64,000 nt of DNA from Sphingobium bisphenolivorans (GTDB lineage: Bacteria; Pseudomonadota; Alphaproteobacteria; Sphingomonadales; Sphingomonadaceae): contig NZ_ASTG01000003.1 in assembly GCF_000412635.1 (NCBI RefSeq), positions 1-64,000 of the forward strand, read 5' to 3'. Numbering within the stretch: the stretch's first letter is position 1; each line of letters opens with the position of its first letter. The notes under the pieces were generated by a model, which made no database searches, had not been told where the DNA came from, and worked only from the letters and a program-made list of their open reading frames with translations. The translations under genes and the position numbers were made by a program. Shown here piece by piece: positions 34,317-43,705 of this stretch.

Positions 34317-36869
34317 TCAGCCGAACATATCGTCGATAGCCTTGGCGATATTGTGGGTGGTGTAGGGTTTCTGCACGACGATGCGCGAGCGATGCTCCAT
34401 CGGCAGGTTCGCCTGCTCGCCATAGCCGGACGCGAAGAAAAAGGGCACGCCCAGTTCCGTCAGGCGATCGGCGATACCAAAGCTCGTCTGATCGCCAAGA
34501 TTGATGTCGAGAATGGCGAAATCCACCTGGTCGCGGTCGAGAATGTCGTGCGCAGCCTCTGGGGTGGAGGCGGTCGCGACCGAAGCGCCGAAGCGGTCCA
34601 ATATATCCTCGGCGTCGAGCGCGATGATCAGGCTGTCCTCGACCAGCAGGATGGACTTTCTGTCGAGCAGTTCCGGATCGATCGCCTGCTGGCTGGAAAC
34701 GGCAGCCCGGGGGATGCGGATTTCTGGGCCCCCGTAGCTTTTCGGTTCGGAAACATGCCGGGCGGGGATGCAGAATTCCGCGCGGACCCCATCGGGCGCA
34801 TAGTCGATCCGTGCCTTGCCCCCCAGATCATAGGGGACGGAGCGGTTGACGATCGTGGTGCCGAAACCTTTGCGCTTGGGCGGGGAGACAGGCGGGCCGC
34901 CGACCTCCTGCCACACCAGCACAAGGTCGCCGGCATGGTCCCGGCGCCAGTTGATGTGCACTTCGCCGTCGCCGGACAGGCTGCCATATTTGGTGGAGTT
35001 GGTCACAAGCTCATGGATGACCAGCGCCATGGTGGAATAGGCCTGCGGATTGAGCAGGATCGGGCTGCCGGTCGAGATGATCGCGCTTTGCCGGCTGGCG
35101 GCGAAGGCGGCGGCCTCCGCATCGATAAGGGCGGCAAGGGGAGCAGGCCCCCAATGGTCATCGGTGATCTGGTTATGCGCGCGGGCAAGGGCGTGGATGC
35201 GGCCGTCGACCAGCTTCACAAACTCCTTGACCTCCTCATTGTCGGGCTGGGACTGGCGGATAAGGCCCCGGATGACGCCCAGGATATTGCGAACCCGGTG
35301 GTTGAGTTCCGCGATCAGCATTTCCTGACGGGCGTTGGACTGGCGTCGTTCCGCCGCCGCTTCGTCCGCGAGCCTGAGCACCACCTCGATCAAGGTCGCG
35401 CGCAGCGTCTCGGCCACGCGCACCTCCGAAGCGGAGAAGGGCTCGGCATGGCCCTCGACATTCTCCTGCCATTCCGCGAAACTCTCGCGCGGGGTGAGGC
35501 GGGGGCCGTTGGGTCCATATTCCACCGGCTTGTGCGGATCGCCCGCCCAGCGCACCGACTGCTTCAACTCGGACCGGAACAGTACCACATAGTCGCGCGG
35601 CGAACGGGAGATCGGGATCGCGAGCAAGCCGGCGGCGGCATCGGCAAAGCGGCCCGCATCCTCGATCAGCCCGCCGATATGGTCGGTGGTATAGACGCGC
35701 CCGGCCGCAAGCCCGTTCAACGCGCGCACGATCCGCCGGAAATCTTCCGTCGGCGGTGTCGATCCGGAAAAGGCATAATTGCCGTTGATCCAGATGCCAA
35801 CGCCATCGGCGGGAATCGCGCTCACCAATATGTCGCCCAGCCAGTCGGGATCGTTCAGCAGCGTCTCGTCGGAGGCGACGGCGCCGAGCAGCTGGTCGGA
35901 AATGTCGCGCGCACGGCGTTCATAATCGGCGATCTGCCGCCGCTCCCGCGCTTCAAGCCGCATGGAGAACATTTCGGCGAACAGCTCACATACCGATCGC
36001 CGCTCGAATGTCGGGGAGCGGGGAGAATAATTATGGCAGGCGAACAGGCCCCAAAGCTCGTCATCCACGACGATGGAGATGGAAAGCGAGGCGGCGACGC
36101 CCATATTCTTGAGATATTCGATATGGATCGGCGAGACCGACCGCAGGATGGAGAGCGACAGGTCAAGCCGCTGGCCGGCCGCGTCGATCTCCGGCACGAT
36201 GCCGATCGGCTGGGAGTTCACGTCGCGAATGACGCGCACCAGATTGCGCTTGTAAAGCTCGCGTGCCTGCCTCGGGATATCGCTGGCCGGATAGTGGAGG
36301 CCAAGGAAGCTGCCGATGCCGGGTTTGCACGCTTCGGCGACGACCTCGCCCGCGCCGCTGCCGGCGAATTTGTAGACCATCACCCGGTCATAGCCGAGCA
36401 GAGTCCGGACCTGCCGCGCGCCTTCGCGATAGAAGGTCTGGATATCCTTCGTCCGGTCGAGGCGCGACATCATCGCGCGCACGGCGCTCGTCGAATCCCC
36501 GCCGGCGGGCATGCCGGGCTCCGCCTCTATGATGATCTGGTTGCCGGAAAAATGGACGGCGACGTCATAGGGCTGGCCCGACGTGCCGATCTGACAGGCG
36601 AACAGCCGCTCAACCATGTCGGGTTCCGACAGATAGGAAATTTTGTTGCGCAGATCGTGCAGCAGCCCGGCCGGAATATAGTCGGGCAGGGGAGTGCCGA
36701 TCAACGCCTCCGGATCATGGCCGAGCAGGTCGCGAATATTTCGCGAAACCCGTGCGATGATCCAGTCGGTGCTGACGGCGATCAGGAAGCCGGGTGACTG
36801 GATCGCGCCAAGAAGATGAATCGGTTCACGATCGCAATTCGTAAGATCAACCTTGTCCAGCTCCGCCAC
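34317..36869 (-). CDS. bphP: Bacteriophytochrome with HWE histidine kinase and receiver domain
   Basis: An 850-residue red-light sensor. PAS at about 10-120 with the biliverdin-binding Cys12 (LTNCDREPIHLLGAIQSPG); GAF at about 135-310 with YPASDIPRQARELY; PHY at about 325-505 with the SPRSPT tongue motif (split from SPIHIEYLKNMGVAAS, the conserved chromophore His region); HWE-type kinase at about 515-710 (ELNHRVRNILG) and a C-terminal receiver (735-848, phospho-Asp in ILDINLG, Lys in VVQKPY). Such proteins switch between Pr and Pfr forms. No heme oxygenase for biliverdin lies beside it. Confidence 0.93.
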   Translation of the reverse strand: MAELDKVDLTNCDREPIHLLGAIQSPGFLIAVSTDWIIARVSRNIRDLLGHDPEALIGTPLPDYIPAGLLHDLRNKISYLSEPDMVERLFACQIGTSGQPYDVAVHFSGNQIIIEAEPGMPAGGDSTSAVRAMMSRLDRTKDIQTFYREGARQVRTLLGYDRVMVYKFAGSGAGEVVAEACKPGIGSFLGLHYPASDIPRQARELYKRNLVRVIRDVNSQPIGIVPEIDAAGQRLDLSLSILRSVSPIHIEYLKNMGVAASLSISIVVDDELWGLFACHNYSPRSPTFERRSVCELFAEMFSMRLEARERRQIADYERRARDISDQLLGAVASDETLLNDPDWLGDILVSAIPADGVGIWINGNYAFSGSTPPTEDFRRIVRALNGLAAGRVYTTDHIGGLIEDAGRFADAAAGLLAIPISRSPRDYVVLFRSELKQSVRWAGDPHKPVEYGPNGPRLTPRESFAEWQENVEGHAEPFSASEVRVAETLRATLIEVVLRLADEAAAERRQSNARQEMLIAELNHRVRNILGVIRGLIRQSQPDNEEVKEFVKLVDGRIHALARAHNQITDDHWGPAPLAALIDAEAAAFAASRQSAIISTGSPILLNPQAYSTMALVIHELVTNSTKYGSLSGDGEVHINWRRDHAGDLVLVWQEVGGPPVSPPKRKGFGTTIVNRSVPYDLGGKARIDYAPDGVRAEFCIPARHVSEPKSYGGPEIRIPRAAVSSQQAIDPELLDRKSILLVEDSLIIALDAEDILDRFGASVATASTPEAAHDILDRDQVDFAILDINLGDQTSFGIADRLTELGVPFFFASGYGEQANLPMEHRSRIVVQKPYTTHNIAKAIDDMFG

Positions 36870-37089
36870 TTAAAACCACTTTCCCTAGCTATCGAGACGC
36901 CCGGCCCAGCGCTGGCGTGAGTAGGCGGAGAAACGCCGCTTACCCAGGTTAAGTTGCTTAAAGCAGACGCCACCGGGCTTTTTGCACTCCCTAATCCAAA
37001 GGGCCGCGGGAACCAAGATCGACATAACGCACTGTGAATAAGAGAGGAAGGAAGCGCCGGGAGAACGTCTTGCAGCAGGGCCTGCGATC

Positions 37090-37854
37090 ATGATCCCCAT
37101 GCCGATCCAGGCAGGTTTATGGGGGCTGCTGGGCGGCTCCGCACTGCTGCTGGGCGCGGCGATCGGCTATTACATCAACCTGCCGCAGCGCTTGATAGCT
37201 GCGGTCATGGCGATCGGCTCGGGCGTGCTGATTTCCGCCGTCGCCTTTGACCTGATGGATGAAGCTTACCGGAGGGGCGGTTTCGACTCCTCGGCGCTCG
37301 GCTTTCTGGCGGGCGCCGCCGCCTACACCTTCGCCAATATCCTGGTGAGCAGGCGCGGGGCCAAGCACCGCAAGCGGTCCGGCTCCAATCCCGGTCAGAG
37401 CCAGCAGGCGGCGAGCGATGGATCGGGCACGGCGATCGCCGTCGGCGCGCTGCTGGACGGCATACCGGAATCGGTGGTCATCGGGGTCAGCCTGCTCGCG
37501 GGCAGCGGGGTCAGCATGGTGGCTGTGGTCGCTGTCTTCCTGTCGAATGTTCCCGAAGGACTGTCCAGCGCGGCCGGCATGAAGAAGGCAGGACGCGGGC
37601 CATTCTATATTTTCCTGGTGTGGGGCGGCATTGCGCTCGCCTCAGGCATTGCGGCGGCGTTCGGCAATTTGGCGTTGGCGGGCGCCAGTCCCGACATCAT
37701 CGCGGCGACCATGGCCGTCGCGGCGGGCGCGATTCTCGCCATGCTGGTCGACACGATGATCCCGGAGGCAACGGAGGAAACACACGAATATTCGGGCCTA
37801 ATCGCGGTGGCCGGCTTCCTGCTCGCCTTCATCCTGTCGAAGCTTGGAGGGTAG
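37090..37854 (+). CDS. ZIP-family metal permease
   Basis: A 254-residue membrane protein with about eight helices. A variable cytoplasmic loop (RRGAKHRKRSGSNPG) follows helix three, and the metal-site helices read VGALLDGIPESVVIGVSLL and VFLSNVPEGLSSAAGM. These resemble ZIP helix IV and V, with the usual HNxPEG altered to LDGIPES and SNVPEG, so the zinc-binding His residues are replaced. Metal specificity may therefore differ, or it may be a ZIP-like protein with another role. ATG 37090 is the first Met. Confidence 0.8.
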   Translation: MIPMPIQAGLWGLLGGSALLLGAAIGYYINLPQRLIAAVMAIGSGVLISAVAFDLMDEAYRRGGFDSSALGFLAGAAAYTFANILVSRRGAKHRKRSGSNPGQSQQAASDGSGTAIAVGALLDGIPESVVIGVSLLAGSGVSMVAVVAVFLSNVPEGLSSAAGMKKAGRGPFYIFLVWGGIALASGIAAAFGNLALAGASPDIIAATMAVAAGAILAMLVDTMIPEATEETHEYSGLIAVAGFLLAFILSKLGG

Positions 37855-38091
37855 GTGCTGGACCGGACAATGGGGTGCGACCCAAACGAAGATCACCCGG
37901 CCCAGCCCCTTTGTCATAGGCTGATCGAACAGTAGTTAGAATAGATCAATCCTGTTCACACTGATCGGTTTCGTTGTTCACGGTTGCTCGTGCGGCAGCC
38001 CTTTTCATGAAAAATCCGTAATGCCACGCTCATGCTCCCGTCCGCGAGCGTACTCTATTACAGGCCCCGGTCGCATGATGGCCACGTAAGT

Positions 38092-38126
38092 GAGAGGCGG
38101 CGCTCACCCCTGTTGCGCCGCCTCTC
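38092..38126 (+). promoter_or_regulatory. Twelve-base-pair hairpin directly before the GH18-deacetylase-GT2 gene
   Basis: GAGAGGCGGCGC (38092-38103) pairs perfectly with GCGCCGCCTCTC (38115-38126) across an eleven-base loop. It ends 18 bases before ATG 38145, where a ribosome-binding site is hard to see. There is no T tract. It could be a leader hairpin controlling translation or a terminator for readthrough. The rest of 37855-38144 shows no gene. Confidence 0.5.
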
Positions 38127-38144
38127 CAGTCAGATGAGTGCCCG

Positions 38145-41100
38145 ATGCAGAGGCCAGTCTTCTATGATGCCAGCGGGCGCCGGCGCCGCCTGACTCTACC
38201 CCTCCTGTTCCTGACGCTCCTTTTGATCCTTGGCGCCGGCATGGCTTTCGCCTTCACCATCGTCAACGTGCCGGTGCCCCCGGCGGTCCCTCTGCGCATG
38301 GAGCGGCCGAGGCCCGAGGGGATCGGGCAGAAGCTGGGACATATAGGCAGGTCCCTGCGCCACGGGCTCGCCGGGTGGATGCCTCATGCCGGCCACGCGC
38401 TGTCCACGCACCCAGTCAGTGTCGCCTTCTACGTGCCATGGGATGACGCCAGCCGGGCCTCGCTGCGCCAGCATGTCGGCGACCTCGACTGGGTAGCACC
38501 AGCGCTGCTCTCGATCAGCGGCAGGAACCATGCGCTGCATGTGGCGAACGACGCGCTCTTTGCTTCGACCATCCGCGCCGCGCGGCGTCGGCCCCATGTC
38601 ATGCCGGTGGTTCAGAATGTCGACGATGGCGTGTGGGACAGCGCTGGAACCGCCGCCCTGCTCCATGATCCGCGCGCGCGGCAGGCTTTGCTGGATCGCT
38701 TGTTCCCGGCGCTTGCCGGGCTACACGCGTCCGGGGTGATTTTCGACCTGGAGGCGCTGCCCGCCTCAGCACAAAGGGACTATCTGGCCTTCCTCCGGCA
38801 GGCCGCGCCGCAACTGCGCGCCCGTCATCTGCCGCTGATGCTGACGGTCCCGGTGGGCGATGCCAGCTGGAACCTCGCCGCTTTTGGCCGGATGGCCGAT
38901 CGCGTCTTCCTGATGGATTACGACCAACATTATATCGGAGATACGCCGGGCCCCATCTCGGCGCAGCCATGGTTCGTGCAGCGACTGCATGACGCGCTAC
39001 GCGTGGTGCCGCCGGCAAAGGCGATCGTCGCCATCGGCAACTATGCCTATGATTGGACCGAAGGCGGGGGCAATGCCGCCGCGCTCTCGATCGAGGATGC
39101 CTGGCTGACGGCGCATGATTCCGGCGCGCCGATTCGCTTCGATCCGGCGAGCGGCAATGCCAGCTTTGACTATGCGGAAGGAGGATCGGTCCACCATGTC
39201 TGGATGCTCGACGCCGCAAGCGGTTGGAACCAGCTCCGCGCGGCGCGGCAAGCGGGTGCGAGCGGAGTGGCATTGTGGCGACTCGGCTCGGAAGATCCGG
39301 GCTACTGGTCCGCGCTGGCGCAGGGGAAGAGGGACGCAATCGCCGGTTTGGGGCGCCTCACAAGCTTCAACTCCGTCGATGTCGATGGCAATGGCGAGAT
39401 ATTGCGGATAGACGACGTGCCCACCATCGGCCGCCGTACCGTGCGCATGGGCAGCGGACCGGCGCGCGGGCTTATTATCGACGAACATTTCGCCAGCCTG
39501 CCGACGCCTTACGTGATCCGCCGCACCGGCTACCGCCCGCATCTGGCGGCGCTGACCTTCGACGATGGCCCGGACCCGGTGTGGACGGCGCCGATCCTCG
39601 ACATATTGCAGCGCGCGCATGTGCCCGCGACCTTTTTCGTCATCGGCGAAAATGCGATGATGCACCCTGGCCTGCTGCGCCGGATCATCGCCCAGGGCAG
39701 CGAGATCGGCAGCCACAGCTACACCCACCCCAATCTGGCGCAGGTGTCGGAGCGGGGCGTCTCGCTCGAACTGAACGGCGTACAGCGGCTGGTCGAGGCC
39801 TATACCGGTCGGGCGATGCGCCTGTTTCGCGCACCTTATTTCGGTGATGCCGAGCCGACCAGCGCGGACGAGATCGGTCCGGCCTTGCAGGCGCAGCGGG
39901 CGGGTTATCTGAATGTCGGCCTGCATGTCGATCCGGGCGACTGGACGCGGCCGGGCGTGGACGCCATCGTCGATCGCACGCTCCGCCAGGTCGAAGGCGG
40001 CAATACCGATCGATCGGCGCAGATCGTCCTTCTCCACGACAGCGGCGGCGACCGGGCCCAGACGGTCGCGGCGCTGCCCCGCATCATTCGGGGGCTGGAG
40101 GCCAAGGGCTATCGCTTCGTCACCGTATCAGCGCTCGCCGGTCTTACCCCGACGCAGGTGATGCCCCCGATCGGCGGAGCGGACCTCGCCGCGGTGCGAA
40201 TCGACGTCGGCATCTTCCTTCTGTTCGCGGGAATCGCGGTCGCGCTCAAATGGCTGTTCTTCGTCGTCATCCTGCTCGGCATCGGTCGGGCGGTGATGCT
40301 GGCGGCGCTCGCGTTGGGCAGTCGATTGCGCGCCAATCGGATCGAGCCGCCAGCGATGCAGCCCGGCACCTTCGTCTCCGTGATCATCCCCGCGTTCAAC
40401 GAGGCCAAGGTGATAGAGGCGTCCGTCCGTCGCGTGTTGGCGAGCGAGGGCGTCAAGCTGGAGATCATCGTGGTCGATGACGGTTCGACCGACGCGACCA
40501 GCGCCATAGTGGACCGGGCCTTCGCCGCCGACCCGCGCGTCCGCCTGCTCACCCTGGAAAATGGCGGGAAGGCCGCTGCGCTCAACCGCGCGCTTACCAT
40601 CGCCCATGCGCCCATCATCGTCGCGCTTGATGCCGACACCCAATTCGAGCCGCTGACCATCGCCCGGCTGGCCCGTTGGTTCGCCGACGATCAGGTCGGT
40701 GCGGTCGCGGGCAACGCGATGGTGGGCAATCGCGTCAACCTCGTCACCCGCTGGCAGGCGGTCGAATATGTCACCGCTCAGAATCTGGAGCGGCGTGCTC
40801 TCGCGCGGTTCGATGCGATCACGGTCGTGCCCGGCGCGGTCGGCGCATGGCGGCGCGCGGCGCTGGATGAGGTCGGCGGCTATCCCGTCGATACGCTGGC
40901 GGAGGATCAGGACCTGACCATCGCGGTGCAGCGCGCCGGGTGGCGGGTCGCCTATGACAGCGAGGCAGTCGCTTGGACCGAAGCGCCGGAAAGTTTCCGT
41001 ACGCTTGCCCGCCAGCGGTTCCGCTGGGCCTATGGCACGCTGCAATGCCTGTGGAAGCACCGCCGAATCTGGCGGGAAGGAAAGCCTGCCGGCCTTTCGT

Positions 41101-41513
41101 GGGTTGGCCTGCCGCAAGCATGGCTGTTTCAGATCGGCTTCGCGCTTGTTTCACCCATCATCGATCTTGCGCTGGTGGCGAGCGCTATCGACACGATGAT
41201 CCGCGTGCACCAGCATGGCTGGGCGCAGACACAGAGCGACGTGCTGCGCATGGGCCTTTACTGGCTGGCCTTCACTGCCATCGACGTGTTGTGCGGCGCG
41301 GTCGCCTACCGCCTCGAACCGCGCGAGCGGCGCTACCCCGCGCTACTGCTGGTGGCGCAGCGCTTCGTCTATCGGCAAATCATGTATGGCGTCGTCATCC
41401 GCGCCGTGGCGACCGCCATCCTCGGGCCGTGGGTGGGCTGGGGGAAGCTGGAGCGGAGCGGCCGGGTGGACGGCCAACCGCTGGCGCAGCCGGAATGGAG
41501 CAGCGCTGCATGA
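38145..41513 (+). CDS. Three-domain protein: GH18-like, NodB polysaccharide deacetylase, GT2 glycosyltransferase
   Basis: A 1122-residue membrane protein. A helix at about 16-40 anchors it. Residues 85-420 are a GH18-like barrel with FDLEALP (Asp201, Glu203) at the catalytic strand. Residues 455-690 are a NodB deacetylase (LTFDDGPDP with Asp473/474; SHSYTHPN metal His). A helix pair at about 695-730 precedes a GT2 domain (VDDGSTDAT with Asp778/779; LDADT; QRFRW 957-961), then C-terminal helices. This looks like a machine that makes, deacetylates and perhaps trims a beta-linked hexosamine polymer. It overlaps acvB by four bases (ATGA). Confidence 0.9.
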   Translation: MQRPVFYDASGRRRRLTLPLLFLTLLLILGAGMAFAFTIVNVPVPPAVPLRMERPRPEGIGQKLGHIGRSLRHGLAGWMPHAGHALSTHPVSVAFYVPWDDASRASLRQHVGDLDWVAPALLSISGRNHALHVANDALFASTIRAARRRPHVMPVVQNVDDGVWDSAGTAALLHDPRARQALLDRLFPALAGLHASGVIFDLEALPASAQRDYLAFLRQAAPQLRARHLPLMLTVPVGDASWNLAAFGRMADRVFLMDYDQHYIGDTPGPISAQPWFVQRLHDALRVVPPAKAIVAIGNYAYDWTEGGGNAAALSIEDAWLTAHDSGAPIRFDPASGNASFDYAEGGSVHHVWMLDAASGWNQLRAARQAGASGVALWRLGSEDPGYWSALAQGKRDAIAGLGRLTSFNSVDVDGNGEILRIDDVPTIGRRTVRMGSGPARGLIIDEHFASLPTPYVIRRTGYRPHLAALTFDDGPDPVWTAPILDILQRAHVPATFFVIGENAMMHPGLLRRIIAQGSEIGSHSYTHPNLAQVSERGVSLELNGVQRLVEAYTGRAMRLFRAPYFGDAEPTSADEIGPALQAQRAGYLNVGLHVDPGDWTRPGVDAIVDRTLRQVEGGNTDRSAQIVLLHDSGGDRAQTVAALPRIIRGLEAKGYRFVTVSALAGLTPTQVMPPIGGADLAAVRIDVGIFLLFAGIAVALKWLFFVVILLGIGRAVMLAALALGSRLRANRIEPPAMQPGTFVSVIIPAFNEAKVIEASVRRVLASEGVKLEIIVVDDGSTDATSAIVDRAFAADPRVRLLTLENGGKAAALNRALTIAHAPIIVALDADTQFEPLTIARLARWFADDQVGAVAGNAMVGNRVNLVTRWQAVEYVTAQNLERRALARFDAITVVPGAVGAWRRAALDEVGGYPVDTLAEDQDLTIAVQRAGWRVAYDSEAVAWTEAPESFRTLARQRFRWAYGTLQCLWKHRRIWREGKPAGLSWVGLPQAWLFQIGFALVSPIIDLALVASAIDTMIRVHQHGWAQTQSDVLRMGLYWLAFTAIDVLCGAVAYRLEPRERRYPALLLVAQRFVYRQIMYGVVIRAVATAILGPWVGWGKLERSGRVDGQPLAQPEWSSAA

Positions 41514-42223
41514 AGTCGCTGGCGCGCACCGGGCTGGGCCTTGCAGCCGCAATCCTGCTGGGGCTCTGGTATATCGGCTATATCGGCGGGCACCTGTTCG
41601 ATGTTCTGCCGGCTAAGTCCGCCCCAGCGCCGGGACAGCGGCGCGCCGTCGCACTTTACCTGTCGGGCGACATGGGCTTCCATGCGGGGCTTGGTCCCGA
41701 CATAGCCGACCGCCTGACCCGGCATGGCATCGCCGTCGTCGCCGAGAACAGCCTGCATTTCTTCCACGTCCGCCGCACGCCGGAGGAAACCGGCGCGATG
41801 ATCGCGGAGGGGCTGCACCGCGCGCTCGCCATCGATCCCAAGGCCCGCCTGCTGCTGCTGGGGCAATCCTTCGGCGCCGATGTGATCGCCCCCTCGCTGC
41901 CTTATGTATCGACCGACTTGCGCAAGCGGATATCCTTTGTCGGCCTGATCGTGCCGGGCGCCACGAGGGAGTGGCGGGCCTCTCCGTCCGAGATATTCTC
42001 GATGGGCGAGCCGGAGGAGGATGCGTCGATGGCCGGCCGGCGGCTGAGTTGGGTGCCGCTGCTCTGCATCCATGGCGCGATGGAGCGGGCGAGCCTTTGC
42101 CCCGCGCTGCGCCAGCCTAACGCCACGATCGCCCGGCTGCCGGGCGGCCATGAACTGCACCATGACGCCGATGCCGCCAGCGCCGTCCTGCTGCGCGCGA
42201 TCGACGGCGTGCTGGCGTCCTGA
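41510..42223 (+). CDS. acvB: AcvB/VirJ-family protein (lysyl-phosphatidylglycerol hydrolase type)
   Basis: A 237-residue periplasmic protein with an N-terminal membrane anchor (LGLAAAILLGLWYIGYIGG). The alpha/beta hydrolase part has VALYLSGDMGF, the nucleophile motif LLLGQSFGADV, CIHGAMERASLCP and LPGGHELHHD (catalytic His). AcvB of Agrobacterium hydrolyses lysyl-phosphatidylglycerol and is paired with the synthase LpiA/MprF. The same pair stands here, but the synthase next door is broken. The start overlaps the stop of the large fusion gene. Confidence 0.87.
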   Translation: MKSLARTGLGLAAAILLGLWYIGYIGGHLFDVLPAKSAPAPGQRRAVALYLSGDMGFHAGLGPDIADRLTRHGIAVVAENSLHFFHVRRTPEETGAMIAEGLHRALAIDPKARLLLLGQSFGADVIAPSLPYVSTDLRKRISFVGLIVPGATREWRASPSEIFSMGEPEEDASMAGRRLSWVPLLCIHGAMERASLCPALRQPNATIARLPGGHELHHDADAASAVLLRAIDGVLAS

Positions 42224-42231
42224 CGCGCGCC

Positions 42232-43705
42232 ATGTTCGCTATCAGCCCCAACGGCCTCTTCGCCCGCCACCGCCGCAGCTTCATCATCGCCGGACTGCTG
42301 CTGGTGACGATGCTGGGCTTCGCGATGGTCGATCATCTTCTGGCCGAAGTCCGCGGCCATGACCTGCGCGGGGCGATCCACGCGATCCCGCCCTCCGCCA
42401 TATTGGCCGCTCTGCTGTTCACGATCTTCAGCTATCTGTCGCTGACCCTCTACGATCATATGGCGCTGCGCATCATCGGGCGTCCGGTCAGGTGGCGTAC
42501 CGCTGCGCTTGCATCCTTCTGTAGCTATACGCTCAGCCACAATCTTGGCCTTTCGCTGCTGACCGGGGGATCGGCCAGGTTCCGCATCTACGGCGCGGCG
42601 GGCCTTGGGCCGGGAGATATCGCGCGCGTCATCGCCTCGGCCAGCCTCGCCTTCTGGGGTGGCGTCGTCACGCTGGCCGCGCTGGTCATGGCGGTCCATC
42701 CGGTGGCGGTGAGGGCGGGCGACATATATGTGCCGACCACCGTGCAGCATGCCCTTGGCCTTGCCCTGCTTGGGTTTATCGCCGCCCTGCTGCTGGCGCT
42801 CGGCCGGACCGCGCGCCCGGTTCGCCTGTTCGGCTGGTCGCTCGCCCTTCCTTCGCGAGGGCAGGCGCTGGCGCAGATCGCAGATACGCGAGCGGGCCGA
42901 CGCCGTGCAGGGAAGGCTGCTCCTTTATCAGCTCAGCCTCGATTCCCTGCCGCTCGCGATCGACCTTGGCCTCTCCATCGTCAAATATGGGGAGGAGGCC
43001 CGGATCGACCTTGCCGGCTTCACCACCGAAGGGCCAAGGGGCAAGCCGCTGCGCCACGCCATCCGCAAGGCGGAGAGCGAAGGCGTCAGTTTCGAGATCG
43101 TGGCCGCCGCCGACATTCCCCCTCTGCTAGTGGAGATGCAGGCGGTATCGGACCGCTGGCTTCAGGCAAAGGCTGGCAGCGAGAAGGCCTTCAGCGTCGG
43201 GCGCTTCGACCCTTGCTATATGCGGCGCTTCGACTGCGTGGTCCTGCGGCGGGAAGGGCACATCATCGCGTTTGCCAACATCTGGTCGACGGCAAACCGC
43301 AATGAGCTGTCGGTGGACCTGATGCGCCACGACACGGACGCGCCCGCCTGCATGATGGATTTCCTGTTCTCCCGCCTGATGCTGTGGGGCAAGGAGCAGG
43401 GCTATCGCTGGTTCACGCTGGGCATGGCGCCGCTTTCGGGGCTGGAGGCGCGGCGCCTGTCGCCCATTTGGGCCAAGGCGGGCGCGCTGCTGTTTCAGCA
43501 TGGCGGCAGCTTTTATGGGTTCAAGGGCCTGCGCGCCTATAAGGCGAAGTTCGCTCCCGTGTGGGAGCCGCGCTTCATCGCCGGGCCGCCCGGTTTTTCG
43601 ATGCTGCGCGCTGTGCTCGACCTTCAGCGGCTGATTGATGGCGGACGAAGGAGCGCTGCGGGCCACGTGCTGCGCTCTGGACGGGAGCAAGCCGATGCTG
43701 GATAG
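42232..43705 (+). pseudogene. mprF: mprF/lpiA (lysyl-phosphatidylglycerol synthase/flippase) with internal deletion
   Basis: ATG 42232 begins a normal membrane N-terminus (FIIAGLLLVTMLGFAMVDHL, FTIFSYLSLTLYDHMALRII, SHNLGLSLLTGGSARFRIYG) that continues to about 42870 (RLFGWSLALPSRGQALAQ). The text then jumps in another frame to the C-terminal DUF2156 aminoacyl-transferase domain (LSLDSLPLAIDLGLSIVKYG, RFDPCYMRRFDCVVLRREG, FYGFKGLRAYKAKFAPVWEP). Full MprF is about 850 residues; here only about 490 codons remain, split over two frames, so roughly 350 central residues are lost. The catalytic domain could still be translated from an internal start, but the flippase is not complete. Confidence 0.78.

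Noticed and set aside
34353-36797. 814-codon open frame on the plus strand
   Set aside because: It mirrors the bacteriophytochrome gene; composition is that of an antisense shadow.
37000-37040. GGAACC before the ZIP-like gene as an EcfG promoter
   Set aside because: No GTT at 16-17 bases spacing.
42728-43705. Calling the DUF2156 part of mprF a separate intact gene
   Set aside because: No clear ribosome-binding site or start precedes it and the first codons are out-of-frame remains of the membrane domain.
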